Under the pieces are notes generated by a model. That model did not search any database. It was not told the DNA's origin and was given only the letters and a program-made list of their open reading frames with translations. This document shows, piece by piece, positions 7,112-15,146 of a DNA stretch of 46,102 nt. The position numbers and the translations under genes were made by a program. The stretch spans positions 1 through 46,102 of the forward strand of contig JAKSIE010000012.1 of NCBI GenBank assembly GCA_024398995.1. Direction: 5' to 3'. Every line of letters starts with the position of its first letter. Position 1 is the first letter of the stretch. The stretch is from Fibrobacter sp. (lineage in GTDB: Bacteria; Fibrobacterota; Fibrobacteria; Fibrobacterales; Fibrobacteraceae).

Positions 7112-9547
7112 ATGGCGAATGTTGTTGATGGTGCAGTTCTTGATAGGGAACTGAATGCAGAGCAGGCCGCTGCTGCGAAAAAGATTGATGGACCGATGCT
7201 GATCTTGGCTGGTGCAGGTTCTGGAAAGACCCGTTGCATCACCTACAAGATTGCCCATCTGATTTCTGCATATAACGTGGCTCCGGATCGTATCCTTGCG
7301 GTGACGTTCACTAACAAGGCTGCCCGCGAAATGAAGGACCGTATCCAGAAGCTGCTGGATGCTCGCCCCAACATTGCCTGGATGGGAACGTTCCATTCCG
7401 TATGTCTTCGACTTCTGAAGCTTTGCCTTGCCCGCGAAAATATTGTAGCCGCCATGGCTGGTCCTAACGGTCGCTGGTACGATGACAATTTTTCCATTTA
7501 CGATGACGACGACCAGAAGCGCGTCCTTAAGGAAATCCTAAAGAACGAACTGGGCGATGACTTTGACGCGAGCGAAGTCAAAAAGCTTCACGCGGTTATA
7601 TCTCGTTTCAAGAATACGGTTCTGTACCAGGGTGGCGTGGCTCAGTTGCAGACCCCTGAAGTTGCAATGCAACGTGCGGAATTTGCGGACCAGGAGCGTT
7701 ACGCCCGCCATTACGCTTCTTACCAGAAGAAACTGATGGAGTCCAACGCCATGGACTTCGACGACTTGCTGTTCAATACGGTGGTAATGTTGCAAAAGTG
7801 TCCGGAACTGGCTAAGCAGCTGGCGTACCGATTCCAGTATGTTGTGGTGGACGAATACCAGGATACCAACGACGTTCAGTATGAGCTTTTGAAGTTGCTG
7901 ATTAACGAGCAGAAGAACGTGACTGTGGTAGGCGACGATGACCAGAGCATCTATGGCTGGCGCGGTGCCAACATCAAGATCATCCGTAATTTCCATCGTG
8001 ACTTTGCCCCCGTAACTATCGTAAAACTTGAACGCAATTACCGCTCCACGGCAAATATCGTGCAGGGCGCAGGTTCCGTTATTTCTCACAATGTCCGTCC
8101 CGAAGGTATGGAGAAGGTGGTGTTCTCCAAGGAAGAAGCCGGTGAGCTGATTCACGTTCGTCACTTTATGGACGACCGTTCCGAGGCTAGCACCATTGCA
8201 GACAACATTTACAAGGCCGGCGAAGAGTTCTATTCCAAGACCGCGGTGTTCTACCGCACCAACGCTCAGTCTCGCGCCCTGGAAAAGGCCTTGAACGACC
8301 GTCGCATTCCTTCTGTGATTTTCGGCGGAACACGATTCTGGGACCGCAAGGAAATCAAGGATATTCTTGCCTACCTTCGCGTACTTTCAAATGAAAGGGA
8401 CGATGCTGCGCACCTCCGCGTTATCAATACACCGCCTCGTGCCATCGGCAAGACTACGGTGGAGTCCATGCTGGAAAAGGAACGAAACGGGGAAGGAACC
8501 TTCTGGGAAGTTCTCCTTGCTGAAGCGAACTCCATAGGCCGCGCCGCTCCCAAACTGAAAGGCTTTACGGATCTGGTCTTGAGCTGGAAGGCTTTGATTG
8601 CCGCCGGCGAAACGCCGTTACCTATTCTTGCTGAAAAAATCATCAACGACACAGGCTACAAGGACTTCCTCCGCAAGGAAGATGAAACCACCGCCGACGA
8701 ACGCATCGGTAACTTGGATGAAATGGTGAATGCTATCCGCGAATTCGACGAAGAACATCCGGGTGCAACACTGGAAGCGTTCTTGCAGGATATTTCCTTG
8801 CTTACGGATGGCGACAAGAAGGTGGACACATCCAAGGGCATGGTGACCCTCATGACCATCCACATGGCAAAGGGCCTGGAATTTAACACGGTGCATATCG
8901 CTGGCTGCGACGAAGAAATCTTCCCGCTGGTTCGTGGCTCCATGACTATGTCTACCCACGAGCAGAACGAACAGATGGAAGAAGAACGCCGCCTGTTCTA
9001 CGTGGGCTGTACCCGCGCCGAAAAGAGACTGTACCTGTACCATGCAGAACGTAGGTTCTTCCAGGGCAATATCCGTCCTTTCGCGCCCTCACGATTCTTG
9101 AAGGAACTGGATCCCTCCGTCGTTGATTTTACGCCTTGTACCGACTCGGAATTTGGCGGCTTTGGAGGCTTTAACCAGGACCGCGGTGGATTTTCTCGCC
9201 CCAGTCGTCCGAACTTGCCGCCCAGCTTTGCCCGTCGCCCCACGTTCAATCGTCCTGCTCCGGTGTCCAATTCCATCAGAAAGAACGACAAGCATATTGT
9301 GTACCGCAATCCGATCAAGGTGGCCGCCCCGGCGCCTGCAGTTCCCAGCGGTCCCCGTGTGGTCTATGACGAATACAGCGAAAATCCCTACCGCCCAGGC
9401 GTAAGGGTTCGCCACATCAAGTATGGGGTAGGGACCATTACCGGTTGCTCCGGCACCGGTGAAAACGTCCGTGTGGACGTTCGCTTTGGCGATGGAACCA
9501 CAAGAACAATCGTGTTAAAGTACGCTGCCCTGCAGATTGTCGGATAG
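7112..9547 (+). CDS. pcrA: UvrD/PcrA-type ATP-dependent 3'-5' DNA helicase
   Basis: Superfamily 1A helicase acting in nucleotide excision repair, mismatch repair and removal of RecA or replication blocks. The 811 residues carry the full motif set: AGAGSGKT (33-40), TFTNKAAREMKDR, TFHSVCLRLL, VVVDEYQDTNDVQ, GDDDQSIYGWRGA, LERNYRS, MTIHMAKGLEFNTVHIAGCDEE and EERRLFYVGCTRA. The C-terminal 60 residues (GVRVRHIKYGVGTI...VDVRFGDGTTRTIVLKYAALQIV) match the Tudor-like RNA-polymerase-binding end of PcrA/UvrD. A Pro/Arg-rich linker of about 100 residues separates the two parts. The ribosome site GGAG lies 7 bases before the ATG. Monocistronic by appearance. Confidence 0.93.
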   Translation: MANVVDGAVLDRELNAEQAAAAKKIDGPMLILAGAGSGKTRCITYKIAHLISAYNVAPDRILAVTFTNKAAREMKDRIQKLLDARPNIAWMGTFHSVCLRLLKLCLARENIVAAMAGPNGRWYDDNFSIYDDDDQKRVLKEILKNELGDDFDASEVKKLHAVISRFKNTVLYQGGVAQLQTPEVAMQRAEFADQERYARHYASYQKKLMESNAMDFDDLLFNTVVMLQKCPELAKQLAYRFQYVVVDEYQDTNDVQYELLKLLINEQKNVTVVGDDDQSIYGWRGANIKIIRNFHRDFAPVTIVKLERNYRSTANIVQGAGSVISHNVRPEGMEKVVFSKEEAGELIHVRHFMDDRSEASTIADNIYKAGEEFYSKTAVFYRTNAQSRALEKALNDRRIPSVIFGGTRFWDRKEIKDILAYLRVLSNERDDAAHLRVINTPPRAIGKTTVESMLEKERNGEGTFWEVLLAEANSIGRAAPKLKGFTDLVLSWKALIAAGETPLPILAEKIINDTGYKDFLRKEDETTADERIGNLDEMVNAIREFDEEHPGATLEAFLQDISLLTDGDKKVDTSKGMVTLMTIHMAKGLEFNTVHIAGCDEEIFPLVRGSMTMSTHEQNEQMEEERRLFYVGCTRAEKRLYLYHAERRFFQGNIRPFAPSRFLKELDPSVVDFTPCTDSEFGGFGGFNQDRGGFSRPSRPNLPPSFARRPTFNRPAPVSNSIRKNDKHIVYRNPIKVAAPAPAVPSGPRVVYDEYSENPYRPGVRVRHIKYGVGTITGCSGTGENVRVDVRFGDGTTRTIVLKYAALQIVG

Positions 9548-9571
9548 AGTCCGTCGTTTTGCAAGCAGCGG

Positions 9572-9603
9572 TTGACACATGGGAAATCATTTTTTGCTAC
9601 ATT
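9572..9603 (+). promoter_or_regulatory. Candidate gatC promoter
   Basis: TTGACA at 9572-9577 and the -10-like CTACATT (hexamer TACATT at 9598-9603). The spacing of 20 is longer than the usual 17, so the -35 may not be used. A 29-base leader follows, with the ribosome site GAGG before the gatC ATG. Confidence 0.4.
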
Positions 9604-9632
9604 AGATGTTGTAACAAGTAAGTAGAGGCTTT

Positions 9633-9920
9633 ATGCTTGAACGTGAAGAAGTTTTGAAATTGGCTAAGTTGTCCCGCTTGAGCGTTTCTGAAGAAGAAAT
9701 CCCGGCTCTCAAGGGTCACTTGGACAAGATGCTGAATCAGATGGAAGCCCTCAAGGCTTTGAACCTTTCTGACGTTGAGCCCATGACCGGTGTGGACAAT
9801 GGCGCAACCATTCTCCGCGAAGATGTTCCCGTTCAGGGCTTTACCCTGGACGAGGCTTTTGCCAACGCACCTGCTGTGGAAAACGATCATTTCGCTATTC
9901 CCAAGGTCATTGGCGGCTAA
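9633..9920 (+). CDS. gatC: Asp-tRNA(Asn)/Glu-tRNA(Gln) amidotransferase subunit C
   Basis: Small stabilising subunit of the GatCAB amidotransferase, which converts mischarged Glu-tRNA(Gln) or Asp-tRNA(Asn) to the correct aminoacyl-tRNA. The 95 residues match GatC along the whole length: EVLKLAKLSRLSVSEEEIPAL at the start, LDKMLNQMEALKALNLSDVEPM in the middle, LREDVP, then the C-terminal FAIPKVIGG. gatA and gatB do not adjoin it here. It has its own promoter-like sequence and leader; kdsB follows 27 bases later and may be co-transcribed. Confidence 0.92.
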   Translation: MLEREEVLKLAKLSRLSVSEEEIPALKGHLDKMLNQMEALKALNLSDVEPMTGVDNGATILREDVPVQGFTLDEAFANAPAVENDHFAIPKVIGG

Positions 9921-9947
9921 TTTTCGCAGAGCATTTGCTTAATTAGC

Positions 9948-10649
9948 ATGGCTGTCCATTGCGTCATTCCTGCCCGTATGGGGTCTTCTAGGTATCCTGG
10001 AAAGCCTCTTGTGAAAATTGCCGGCAAGGAAATGATTGTGCGCACCATGGAAAGGGCTCTGTTGGCGGAGTGCTTTGATCGCATTGTCTGCGCTACAGAT
10101 TCCGAAGAAATTGCTGAAGTTGTTTATAGGGCTGGTTTCGAGTTCATCCTGACCGGCCCTGCTTTTACTGGTTCCGATCGCGTTGCCGACGCGGCCCGAG
10201 CCTTAGATTTGGATTTGGTTGTAAATCTTCAGGGCGATGAGCCCTTGGTTGAACCAGACGTTTTGGTTAATGTAGCTAGGGAACTTGAAGAAAATCCTGA
10301 TTGCTGGGTGACGGTGGCGTGCCCTCTGAACCCGGCAGAGGCTCAACTCAAGACGGTTGTTAAAGTTTTAGTGAAAGAGGGCTTTGCCGTAGACTTTACT
10401 AGGACTGTATCTGAAGAAGAGGCTCCTCGCTGGTTCCAGCATCAAGGTATTTACGCCTATTCTCGATTGGCTCGGGATGAATTTGCCTCCTTGCCCCAGG
10501 CTCCCTTGGAACTTGAACGATCCTTGGAGCAGATGCGTATCATGGGGCGCCGACCCATCCGCATTGTGCAAAGTCCCTATGCCTCCATTTCAGTGGATGT
10601 TCCCTCCGATGTGCAGGCTGTGGAACTGGCTCTGAAAAAGCTCCGTTAG
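9948..10649 (+). CDS. kdsB: 3-deoxy-manno-octulosonate cytidylyltransferase (CMP-Kdo synthetase)
   Basis: Activates Kdo as CMP-Kdo for the LPS inner core. The 233 residues include the nucleotide-binding PARMGSSRYPGKPLVKIAGK at the start, CATDSEEIAEVV near residue 48, GSDRVADAA near 75, VVNLQGDEPLVEP near 92, and near the end the family pattern of a LERSLEQMRIM helix followed by SPYASISVDVPSDVQ. The presence of KdsB indicates a Kdo-containing LPS and therefore an outer membrane. It lies 27 bases after gatC and 32 bases before the ComEA-like gene, all on the same strand. Confidence 0.93.
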   Translation: MAVHCVIPARMGSSRYPGKPLVKIAGKEMIVRTMERALLAECFDRIVCATDSEEIAEVVYRAGFEFILTGPAFTGSDRVADAARALDLDLVVNLQGDEPLVEPDVLVNVARELEENPDCWVTVACPLNPAEAQLKTVVKVLVKEGFAVDFTRTVSEEEAPRWFQHQGIYAYSRLARDEFASLPQAPLELERSLEQMRIMGRRPIRIVQSPYASISVDVPSDVQAVELALKKLR

Positions 10650-10681
10650 TCCCGGCAACTCTCTTTCAAAAGAAAGAGCAT

Positions 10682-11146
10682 ATGAACGCACCCGAAAGAA
10701 AGGTCGTGTACCTTGCGTTTTGTCTGTTTGCCGTTGGGGTCCTTGTTCGCTTTTTGCCTTGGGGGCTCCCCACAATCGAAAGCGTCCAAATCGAGGACGC
10801 TGTACAGGTTTTTGAAAAACATCCTCCAGTGGCGGATGCCGGACCTGAAGTGGCGGATTCCTCCTTTTTAGACAAAATAATAGCCGCTCCAGAATCGGAA
10901 GATAAGGGAAAAAGCCGAAGAACGCAAGCAAAAAAAAAGAAATTGGTGGCATTGCCTCTGCACATAAATGCGTCCTCTGCAGAGGAACTTTGCGCCTTGA
11001 ACGGTGTTGGTCCTAAGCTTGCAGAGAAAATTGTTTCCCATCGTGAGTCGCATGGTCCCTTTAAATCATCAAAGGACTTGGAAAAAGTACCCGGAATAGG
11101 CCCTAAAAAACTTGAAAGCATCTTGCCTGGTGTAATATTTGATTAA
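10682..11146 (+). CDS. ComEA-like membrane-anchored helix-hairpin-helix protein
   Basis: 154 residues. One N-terminal membrane segment (about residues 9-30, VYLAFCLFAVGVLVRFLPWG), a linker ending in Lys-rich QAKKKKLV, and a C-terminal double helix-hairpin-helix domain (INASSAEELCALNGVGPKLAEKIVSHRE followed by KVPGIGPKKLESILPG). This is the ComEA arrangement, where the protein binds incoming DNA in the periplasm during natural transformation. It sits just before pilM and pilN-like genes, which fits pilus-driven DNA uptake. HhH domains also occur in other secretion-related proteins, so the competence role is inferred. Confidence 0.75.
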   Translation: MNAPERKVVYLAFCLFAVGVLVRFLPWGLPTIESVQIEDAVQVFEKHPPVADAGPEVADSSFLDKIIAAPESEDKGKSRRTQAKKKKLVALPLHINASSAEELCALNGVGPKLAEKIVSHRESHGPFKSSKDLEKVPGIGPKKLESILPGVIFD

Positions 11147-11169
11147 ATTTTTTATGTTCATAACTATTC

Positions 11170-11175
11170 TAATTT
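11170..11175 (+). promoter_or_regulatory. -10 element of pilM (leaderless or nearly so)
   Basis: TAATTT preceded by TTC, 9 bases before the pilM ATG, with no Shine-Dalgarno sequence between. This suggests a separate, leaderless pilM transcript. Confidence 0.45.
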
Positions 11176-11184
11176 GTTGACTAT

Positions 11185-12099
11185 ATGAGTGATACGAAGT
11201 TATACCTAGGTATTGAAGTCGGAGATGCCTCCTTGAAGGTTGCTCTTGTGGATTCTGTCGAACGTCGCGTTCTTAAGACCGCAATTCTCGAAACAGAAAC
11301 AAGCCCCATGGCGGACATCTATGCGTTTGAAACCGTTCTCCAGGGGTGGATGGAATTTGCTCAGGTGGGTAAGGTGGAGGCCATTTCCGTTTGCATTCCT
11401 GCATTCCGTTCTATTGTTCGTCAGGTGTTTGTTCCTCCCGAAGCTGCCAAGAACCTGGATGACTACATCAAGTGGTACGTTTCCTTGATTTCCAATGCAG
11501 ATGCTGACGCCTATGTGATTGATTACCAGATCCTCAGTGGCAACGCAACCTTGGGCCTCACCGTGATGCTCATTGCAGTTCGTCAGGAATGGGTCGGCAA
11601 CCTCCGTAAGGGCTTCCGCAACAAGAAACTGGCTCCTAAGGCCATGGACGTGGATGTCCTTTCCATCATGAACTTGATGGACTTCGCAGACGACCTGAGC
11701 GAACTTGAATGCGTCGTCAAGGCTGACTATGCCGGTGTGACCATGATGTGGGTTACCAAGGACAACTTGCAGGCTCTGCGCTGTGTATCTACTCTTGCCT
11801 TGGTGAACAAGTCCAGAGAAGACGCCTACCAAATTTTGGCCGACGGTATTGCAGAACAGATTGAACTTGCTCACGAGCAAAATGCTGCTATCGTTACCAA
11901 GCACATTCACCTGTGTGGCGATATGGCTTCCGACTTGATGTTTGTTGAAACCCTCCGTGCTAAGCTGCCTGGTTGCCAGCTTGCTTTGCTGGATTCCTTC
12001 TCTAATCTTCGCTTGCCTGTTGATGCCGAAGATTCCGCTGCCGTACTGAACTGCACTGCTGCTATCGGTGCCGCTCTGAATGTGATGGAGGGTGTATGA
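11185..12099 (+). CDS. pilM: PilM-like pilus assembly protein (actin-like ATPase fold)
   Basis: 304 residues. The opening LYLGIEVGDASLKVALVDS is the phosphate-1 loop of an actin/FtsA-like fold, as in PilM and the cytoplasmic part of GspL. VKADYAGVTMMWV near residue 180 and a later IHLCGDMASD strand fit the second subdomain. No membrane segment is present, consistent with a cytoplasmic PilM that docks on PilN. Its stop overlaps the next start by 4 bases (ATGA), and that gene opens with a PilN-type motif, which strongly supports the assignment. The sequence is divergent, so the symbol is based on fold and context. Confidence 0.7.
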   Translation: MSDTKLYLGIEVGDASLKVALVDSVERRVLKTAILETETSPMADIYAFETVLQGWMEFAQVGKVEAISVCIPAFRSIVRQVFVPPEAAKNLDDYIKWYVSLISNADADAYVIDYQILSGNATLGLTVMLIAVRQEWVGNLRKGFRNKKLAPKAMDVDVLSIMNLMDFADDLSELECVVKADYAGVTMMWVTKDNLQALRCVSTLALVNKSREDAYQILADGIAEQIELAHEQNAAIVTKHIHLCGDMASDLMFVETLRAKLPGCQLALLDSFSNLRLPVDAEDSAAVLNCTAAIGAALNVMEGV

Positions 12100-13094
12100 T
12101 TCACTTGAATTTGATTGAAGCCGCCGAAAAGCTCACTGTTGTTGAAACCGTTTCTCCGGTTAACATTACTCGTGTCGAAGACCTGAACAAGGGTGGTTCC
12201 AAGAAGGTTAGAAACGTCTTGGTTGCAGCTTTGCTCGTTGTGATTGGCTTTACCTGCTACATCAGCGTCAGCGGTGTTCCGGGTCCGCTCCAGGGTGTTC
12301 TTCCGGCTCAATATCTTGACTTGATTGGTGCACAGGATCCTGTTCTTGAAAATGCAAGAAAGGCTCAGAAGGCCAAGGAAGCTGACATTGAAGCTAATAA
12401 CCAGGCTTTGATCAAGCGTCAGCGTGAAAACATGAGCGTCAAGCAGGTGGTTGGTGAAATCAATCCGAACGTTTTGTACAACAACAAGCGTTCCGACTAC
12501 AACTCCTTCCTGCCTCTCGAAAAGGTTTCTTACCAGAAGGCTTCTGTGGGTCAGTTCTTTGCATTCTTGACCACTGCAACTCCGGATGACGTTGGTTTCT
12601 CTGATTGTATCTATCAGCTCCCGAATTACTTCTACGTTCGTGGTGCAACCCGCAATCCTAATTCCCAGCGTAGCTTCCTTGAACGCATCAAGACAGTAAG
12701 TACAGATTTCCAGTCTCCGTCTCTGGAAGCTGGTGCTTCTGCGACCGACGTTACTGCCTTCGGCCAGTACAATGTTGGGAATGTCAATCTGAACGCCGTG
12801 AATAGCTATGTTCCTGCAGCCGACGTTGCTACAGAGACTAAGTCTCTCAAGGCTTTGGCAAGTGCAAACAAGGTTCGTTTGTCTGGTTTGGAAAAACCGC
12901 AGGTCGAAGACTTCGGTGTGTACAAGCGTCATTCCTACACTTCTACCACTCAGGCTGACTTTAGCGATTTGCAGGCCTTCATTGCCGCATATGCCGCTTC
13001 TCCGCTCCGTTTAGGTGTTAAGAGCATCGAAATGAAGCATTCCAAGAGAGAACTGGCTACTACGATTCGTTTCGAAATGTACGTCGCTCCCTAA
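12096..13094 (+). CDS. PilN-like (possibly PilN-PilO fused) pilus alignment protein
   Basis: 332 residues with one membrane segment at about 43-60 (VLVAALLVVIGFTCYIS). The N-terminus MIHLNLIEAAEK resembles the INLLP motif by which PilN binds PilM. After the membrane segment come a helical stretch rich in Ala/Lys/Gln (about 80-125) and a periplasmic region whose last 60 residues (FSDLQAFIAAYAASPLRLGVKSIEM...TTIRFEMYVAP) look like the ferredoxin-like domain of PilO or GspM. Known PilN and PilO are about 200 residues each, and no separate pilO follows, so one chain may do both jobs. It overlaps pilM by 4 bases. Confidence 0.65.
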   Translation: MIHLNLIEAAEKLTVVETVSPVNITRVEDLNKGGSKKVRNVLVAALLVVIGFTCYISVSGVPGPLQGVLPAQYLDLIGAQDPVLENARKAQKAKEADIEANNQALIKRQRENMSVKQVVGEINPNVLYNNKRSDYNSFLPLEKVSYQKASVGQFFAFLTTATPDDVGFSDCIYQLPNYFYVRGATRNPNSQRSFLERIKTVSTDFQSPSLEAGASATDVTAFGQYNVGNVNLNAVNSYVPAADVATETKSLKALASANKVRLSGLEKPQVEDFGVYKRHSYTSTTQADFSDLQAFIAAYAASPLRLGVKSIEMKHSKRELATTIRFEMYVAP

Positions 13095-13106
13095 TCGCCG
13101 GGCTTC

Positions 13107-13655
13107 ATGTCCATTCGTATTACAGGTGGCAATTTTAGGGGACGGAATATTCCGTCTCCTGATACCTCAAAAACGAGGCCAACGGCGTCCCGCACAAGGG
13201 AGGCCTTGTTTAATATTTTGCAGGGCGTTGAAAACTACCGAGTGCTGGATTTGTTTGCCGGCACGGGTATTATGGGTATCGAGGCTCTGAGCCGTGGCGC
13301 AGCAAGCGTTACAGCCGTGGAAATGGCTAAGGTCCAGGCCCGCCTTGTTCTGCAAGCCTACAAGTCCCTTGCCCTGGAATCCAAGCTAACATTGCTTGAA
13401 TCCAGTGCATTGAATTTGTCTAAGGAATCCCTTTGCAAGGGCGAAGGCTTTGACTTGATTTACGCGGACCCACCCTTCAAGGATATGGAGTATCCTGATT
13501 TGCGGTGCTTCTGGGAATGGCTCAATCCGGGTGGCGTGGCGGTTTTTGAAGCGCCCACCAAGAAACTTCCGGCATGGGCGAAGGAAGCCGAGGCGGAAGA
13601 CCTTTTGAAAATCCGAAAGTACGGTGAATCCTCCCTGCTGATTTATCGCAAGTAG
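13107..13655 (+). CDS. rsmD: 16S rRNA (guanine(966)-N2)-methyltransferase
   Basis: SAM-dependent methyltransferase acting on G966 of 16S rRNA. The 182 residues begin with the RsmD signature MSIRITGGNFRGRNI, then RPTASRTREALFNIL, motif I VLDLFAGTGIMGIEALSRGA near residue 46, and the catalytic YADPPFKD near residue 113. The length is normal. It follows the pilN-like gene by 12 bases and precedes coaD by 58, the common bacterial rsmD-coaD pairing. Confidence 0.94.
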   Translation: MSIRITGGNFRGRNIPSPDTSKTRPTASRTREALFNILQGVENYRVLDLFAGTGIMGIEALSRGAASVTAVEMAKVQARLVLQAYKSLALESKLTLLESSALNLSKESLCKGEGFDLIYADPPFKDMEYPDLRCFWEWLNPGGVAVFEAPTKKLPAWAKEAEAEDLLKIRKYGESSLLIYRK

Positions 13656-13701
13656 CAGTGCTTGCGACATTTTAGTCTTTTTTCTTCCAGGCGTTTTTTT
13701 C

Positions 13702-13707
13702 TAATTT
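13702..13707 (+). promoter_or_regulatory. -10 element of coaD (leaderless)
   Basis: TAATTT preceded by TTTC, with 6 bases to the coaD ATG and no Shine-Dalgarno sequence. A start of transcription at the ATG is predicted. Confidence 0.5.
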
Positions 13708-13713
13708 TTAGAT

Positions 13714-14232
13714 ATGAAACCTGAGAAGAAAATTGCTGTGTTTGCGGGATCCTTTGATCCCTTTACCGTGGGACACCTGGACTTGGTGAACCGTGGCGCA
13801 AAGCTTTTTGACGAACTTTATATTCTGGTTGCGGTGAATGCCTCCAAGAAGTATATGTTTTCCGTCGAAACTCGCAAGGCAATGATCGAAAAAGCCTGCT
13901 GCGACTTGAAAAATGTCAAGGTGTTCAGCTTTGATGGCTTGACTACCACTTTCATGAAAAATTGTGGGGCAAAGTATCTTCTTCGCGGAGTTCGTAACGG
14001 TTCCGACATGGATTATGAATTGTCTGTAGGTTGGAACAACAAGACTTTGTATCCTGAATGCGAATCGGTGTACATGGCCTCTGCTCCTGAGCATTTGGCT
14101 GTGAGTAGCACGGTTGTTCGCGAATTGTTAAAGTGCGGTATTGCAAAGAACAAGGCTGGTCGTGATAAACTCGCCAAGTATGTTCCAGCAGAAATTTTGC
14201 CGTTAGTTGTTGAATTTGGAGGCCCCAAGTAA
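13714..14232 (+). CDS. coaD: Phosphopantetheine adenylyltransferase
   Basis: Transfers AMP from ATP to 4'-phosphopantetheine in coenzyme A synthesis. The 172 residues show the nucleotidyltransferase signature AVFAGSFDPFTVGHLDLVNRG, with the T-x-G-H type motif at residues 21-24, then LLRGVRNGSDMDYEL near residue 90 and the C-terminal SSTVVRELLKCG that closes the active site. The length is slightly above the usual 160. Its stop shares one base with the next start (TAATG), so the rhomboid gene is translationally coupled. Confidence 0.95.
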   Translation: MKPEKKIAVFAGSFDPFTVGHLDLVNRGAKLFDELYILVAVNASKKYMFSVETRKAMIEKACCDLKNVKVFSFDGLTTTFMKNCGAKYLLRGVRNGSDMDYELSVGWNNKTLYPECESVYMASAPEHLAVSSTVVRELLKCGIAKNKAGRDKLAKYVPAEILPLVVEFGGPK

Positions 14233-15146
14233 TGAGACCTTTTAGATTTTTGCCGAAGCCCCTTCGTGTATTGCTGATTGCCAATGCGGTGGTTTTCTTT
14301 CTTGCGTTCTTCGTGGGTGGAATCCTTGGCTTCCATTTGAATTTGCCGGGTTATGGCTACGCCAACCTTCGTGAGTATATCACTTTCTTTGGCGCATTCT
14401 TCCCGACGGATCCGCTGCAGATTTGGCGTTACGGAACCTACATGTTCGTCCATGTGGACTTCTGGCATTTTCTGTTTAACATGTTGATGCTTTGGATGTT
14501 CGGTAGTGAAGTTGCCGACTGGATGGGAACGAAGCACTTTACCGCCATGTACTTGTTCTGCGGTGTGTTTGCTGCGGTGTTTAGCTTGGTCATGTGCATT
14601 CTAGGCTTGAGCAACAATCCGATTATCGGTGCCTCTGGCGCCTTGATGGGTGTGTTTGTCGCCTATTACAAGTTCTTTCCGGAGCGCGTGATTTTGATGT
14701 TCATGTTTTTCCCCATGAAGATTAAGTACGCCATGTGGGTCATGGTTGCCATTGACGTGTTTATGGCTCCCTCCGGCGATGGCATTGCTCATCTCGCACA
14801 CCTGGGCGGCGTTGTGGGTGGTTTCCTTTATATGTACTTCTTCAACGGTGGCCTGGATGGTTTCCTGAACAAGGCTCGCGAAGGTGTTGAACGTGCTCGT
14901 GGTCCCAAGTTCAAGATGAATGATGGCGGTCGCTCCGGCACTGATTCTCAGAGGTCGAAATCCGCTGACGATGCCAAGGAACCCGAAGTCCTTGAAGGTG
15001 AAGTATTCTACGTTGATGAAGAAAAACGTATGGACGAAATTTTAAAGAAAGTCAACAGGGATGGAATCCATTCCTTGAGTGATTCTGAACGTCAGTTTTT
15101 ATTGAAAGCGGGCGATAGAATTCGTCGCCGCCGCGGAGGAATGTAA
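14232..15146 (+). CDS. Rhomboid-family intramembrane serine protease
   Basis: Membrane protease cutting substrates within their transmembrane segment. About six membrane helices occupy residues 10-215. The catalytic serine is in IIGASGALMGV (about residue 137) and the catalytic histidine in IAHLAHLGGVVGGFLYM (about residues 182-187). FVHVDFWHFLFNMLMLW near residue 74 supplies the conserved HxxxN-type helix. A cytoplasmic tail of about 90 residues ends in MDEILKKVNRDGIHSLSDSE, a motif common at the C-terminus of rhomboids in several Gram-negative groups. It shares single bases with coaD upstream and the kinase gene downstream. Substrate unknown. Confidence 0.9.
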   Translation: MRPFRFLPKPLRVLLIANAVVFFLAFFVGGILGFHLNLPGYGYANLREYITFFGAFFPTDPLQIWRYGTYMFVHVDFWHFLFNMLMLWMFGSEVADWMGTKHFTAMYLFCGVFAAVFSLVMCILGLSNNPIIGASGALMGVFVAYYKFFPERVILMFMFFPMKIKYAMWVMVAIDVFMAPSGDGIAHLAHLGGVVGGFLYMYFFNGGLDGFLNKAREGVERARGPKFKMNDGGRSGTDSQRSKSADDAKEPEVLEGEVFYVDEEKRMDEILKKVNRDGIHSLSDSERQFLLKAGDRIRRRRGGM

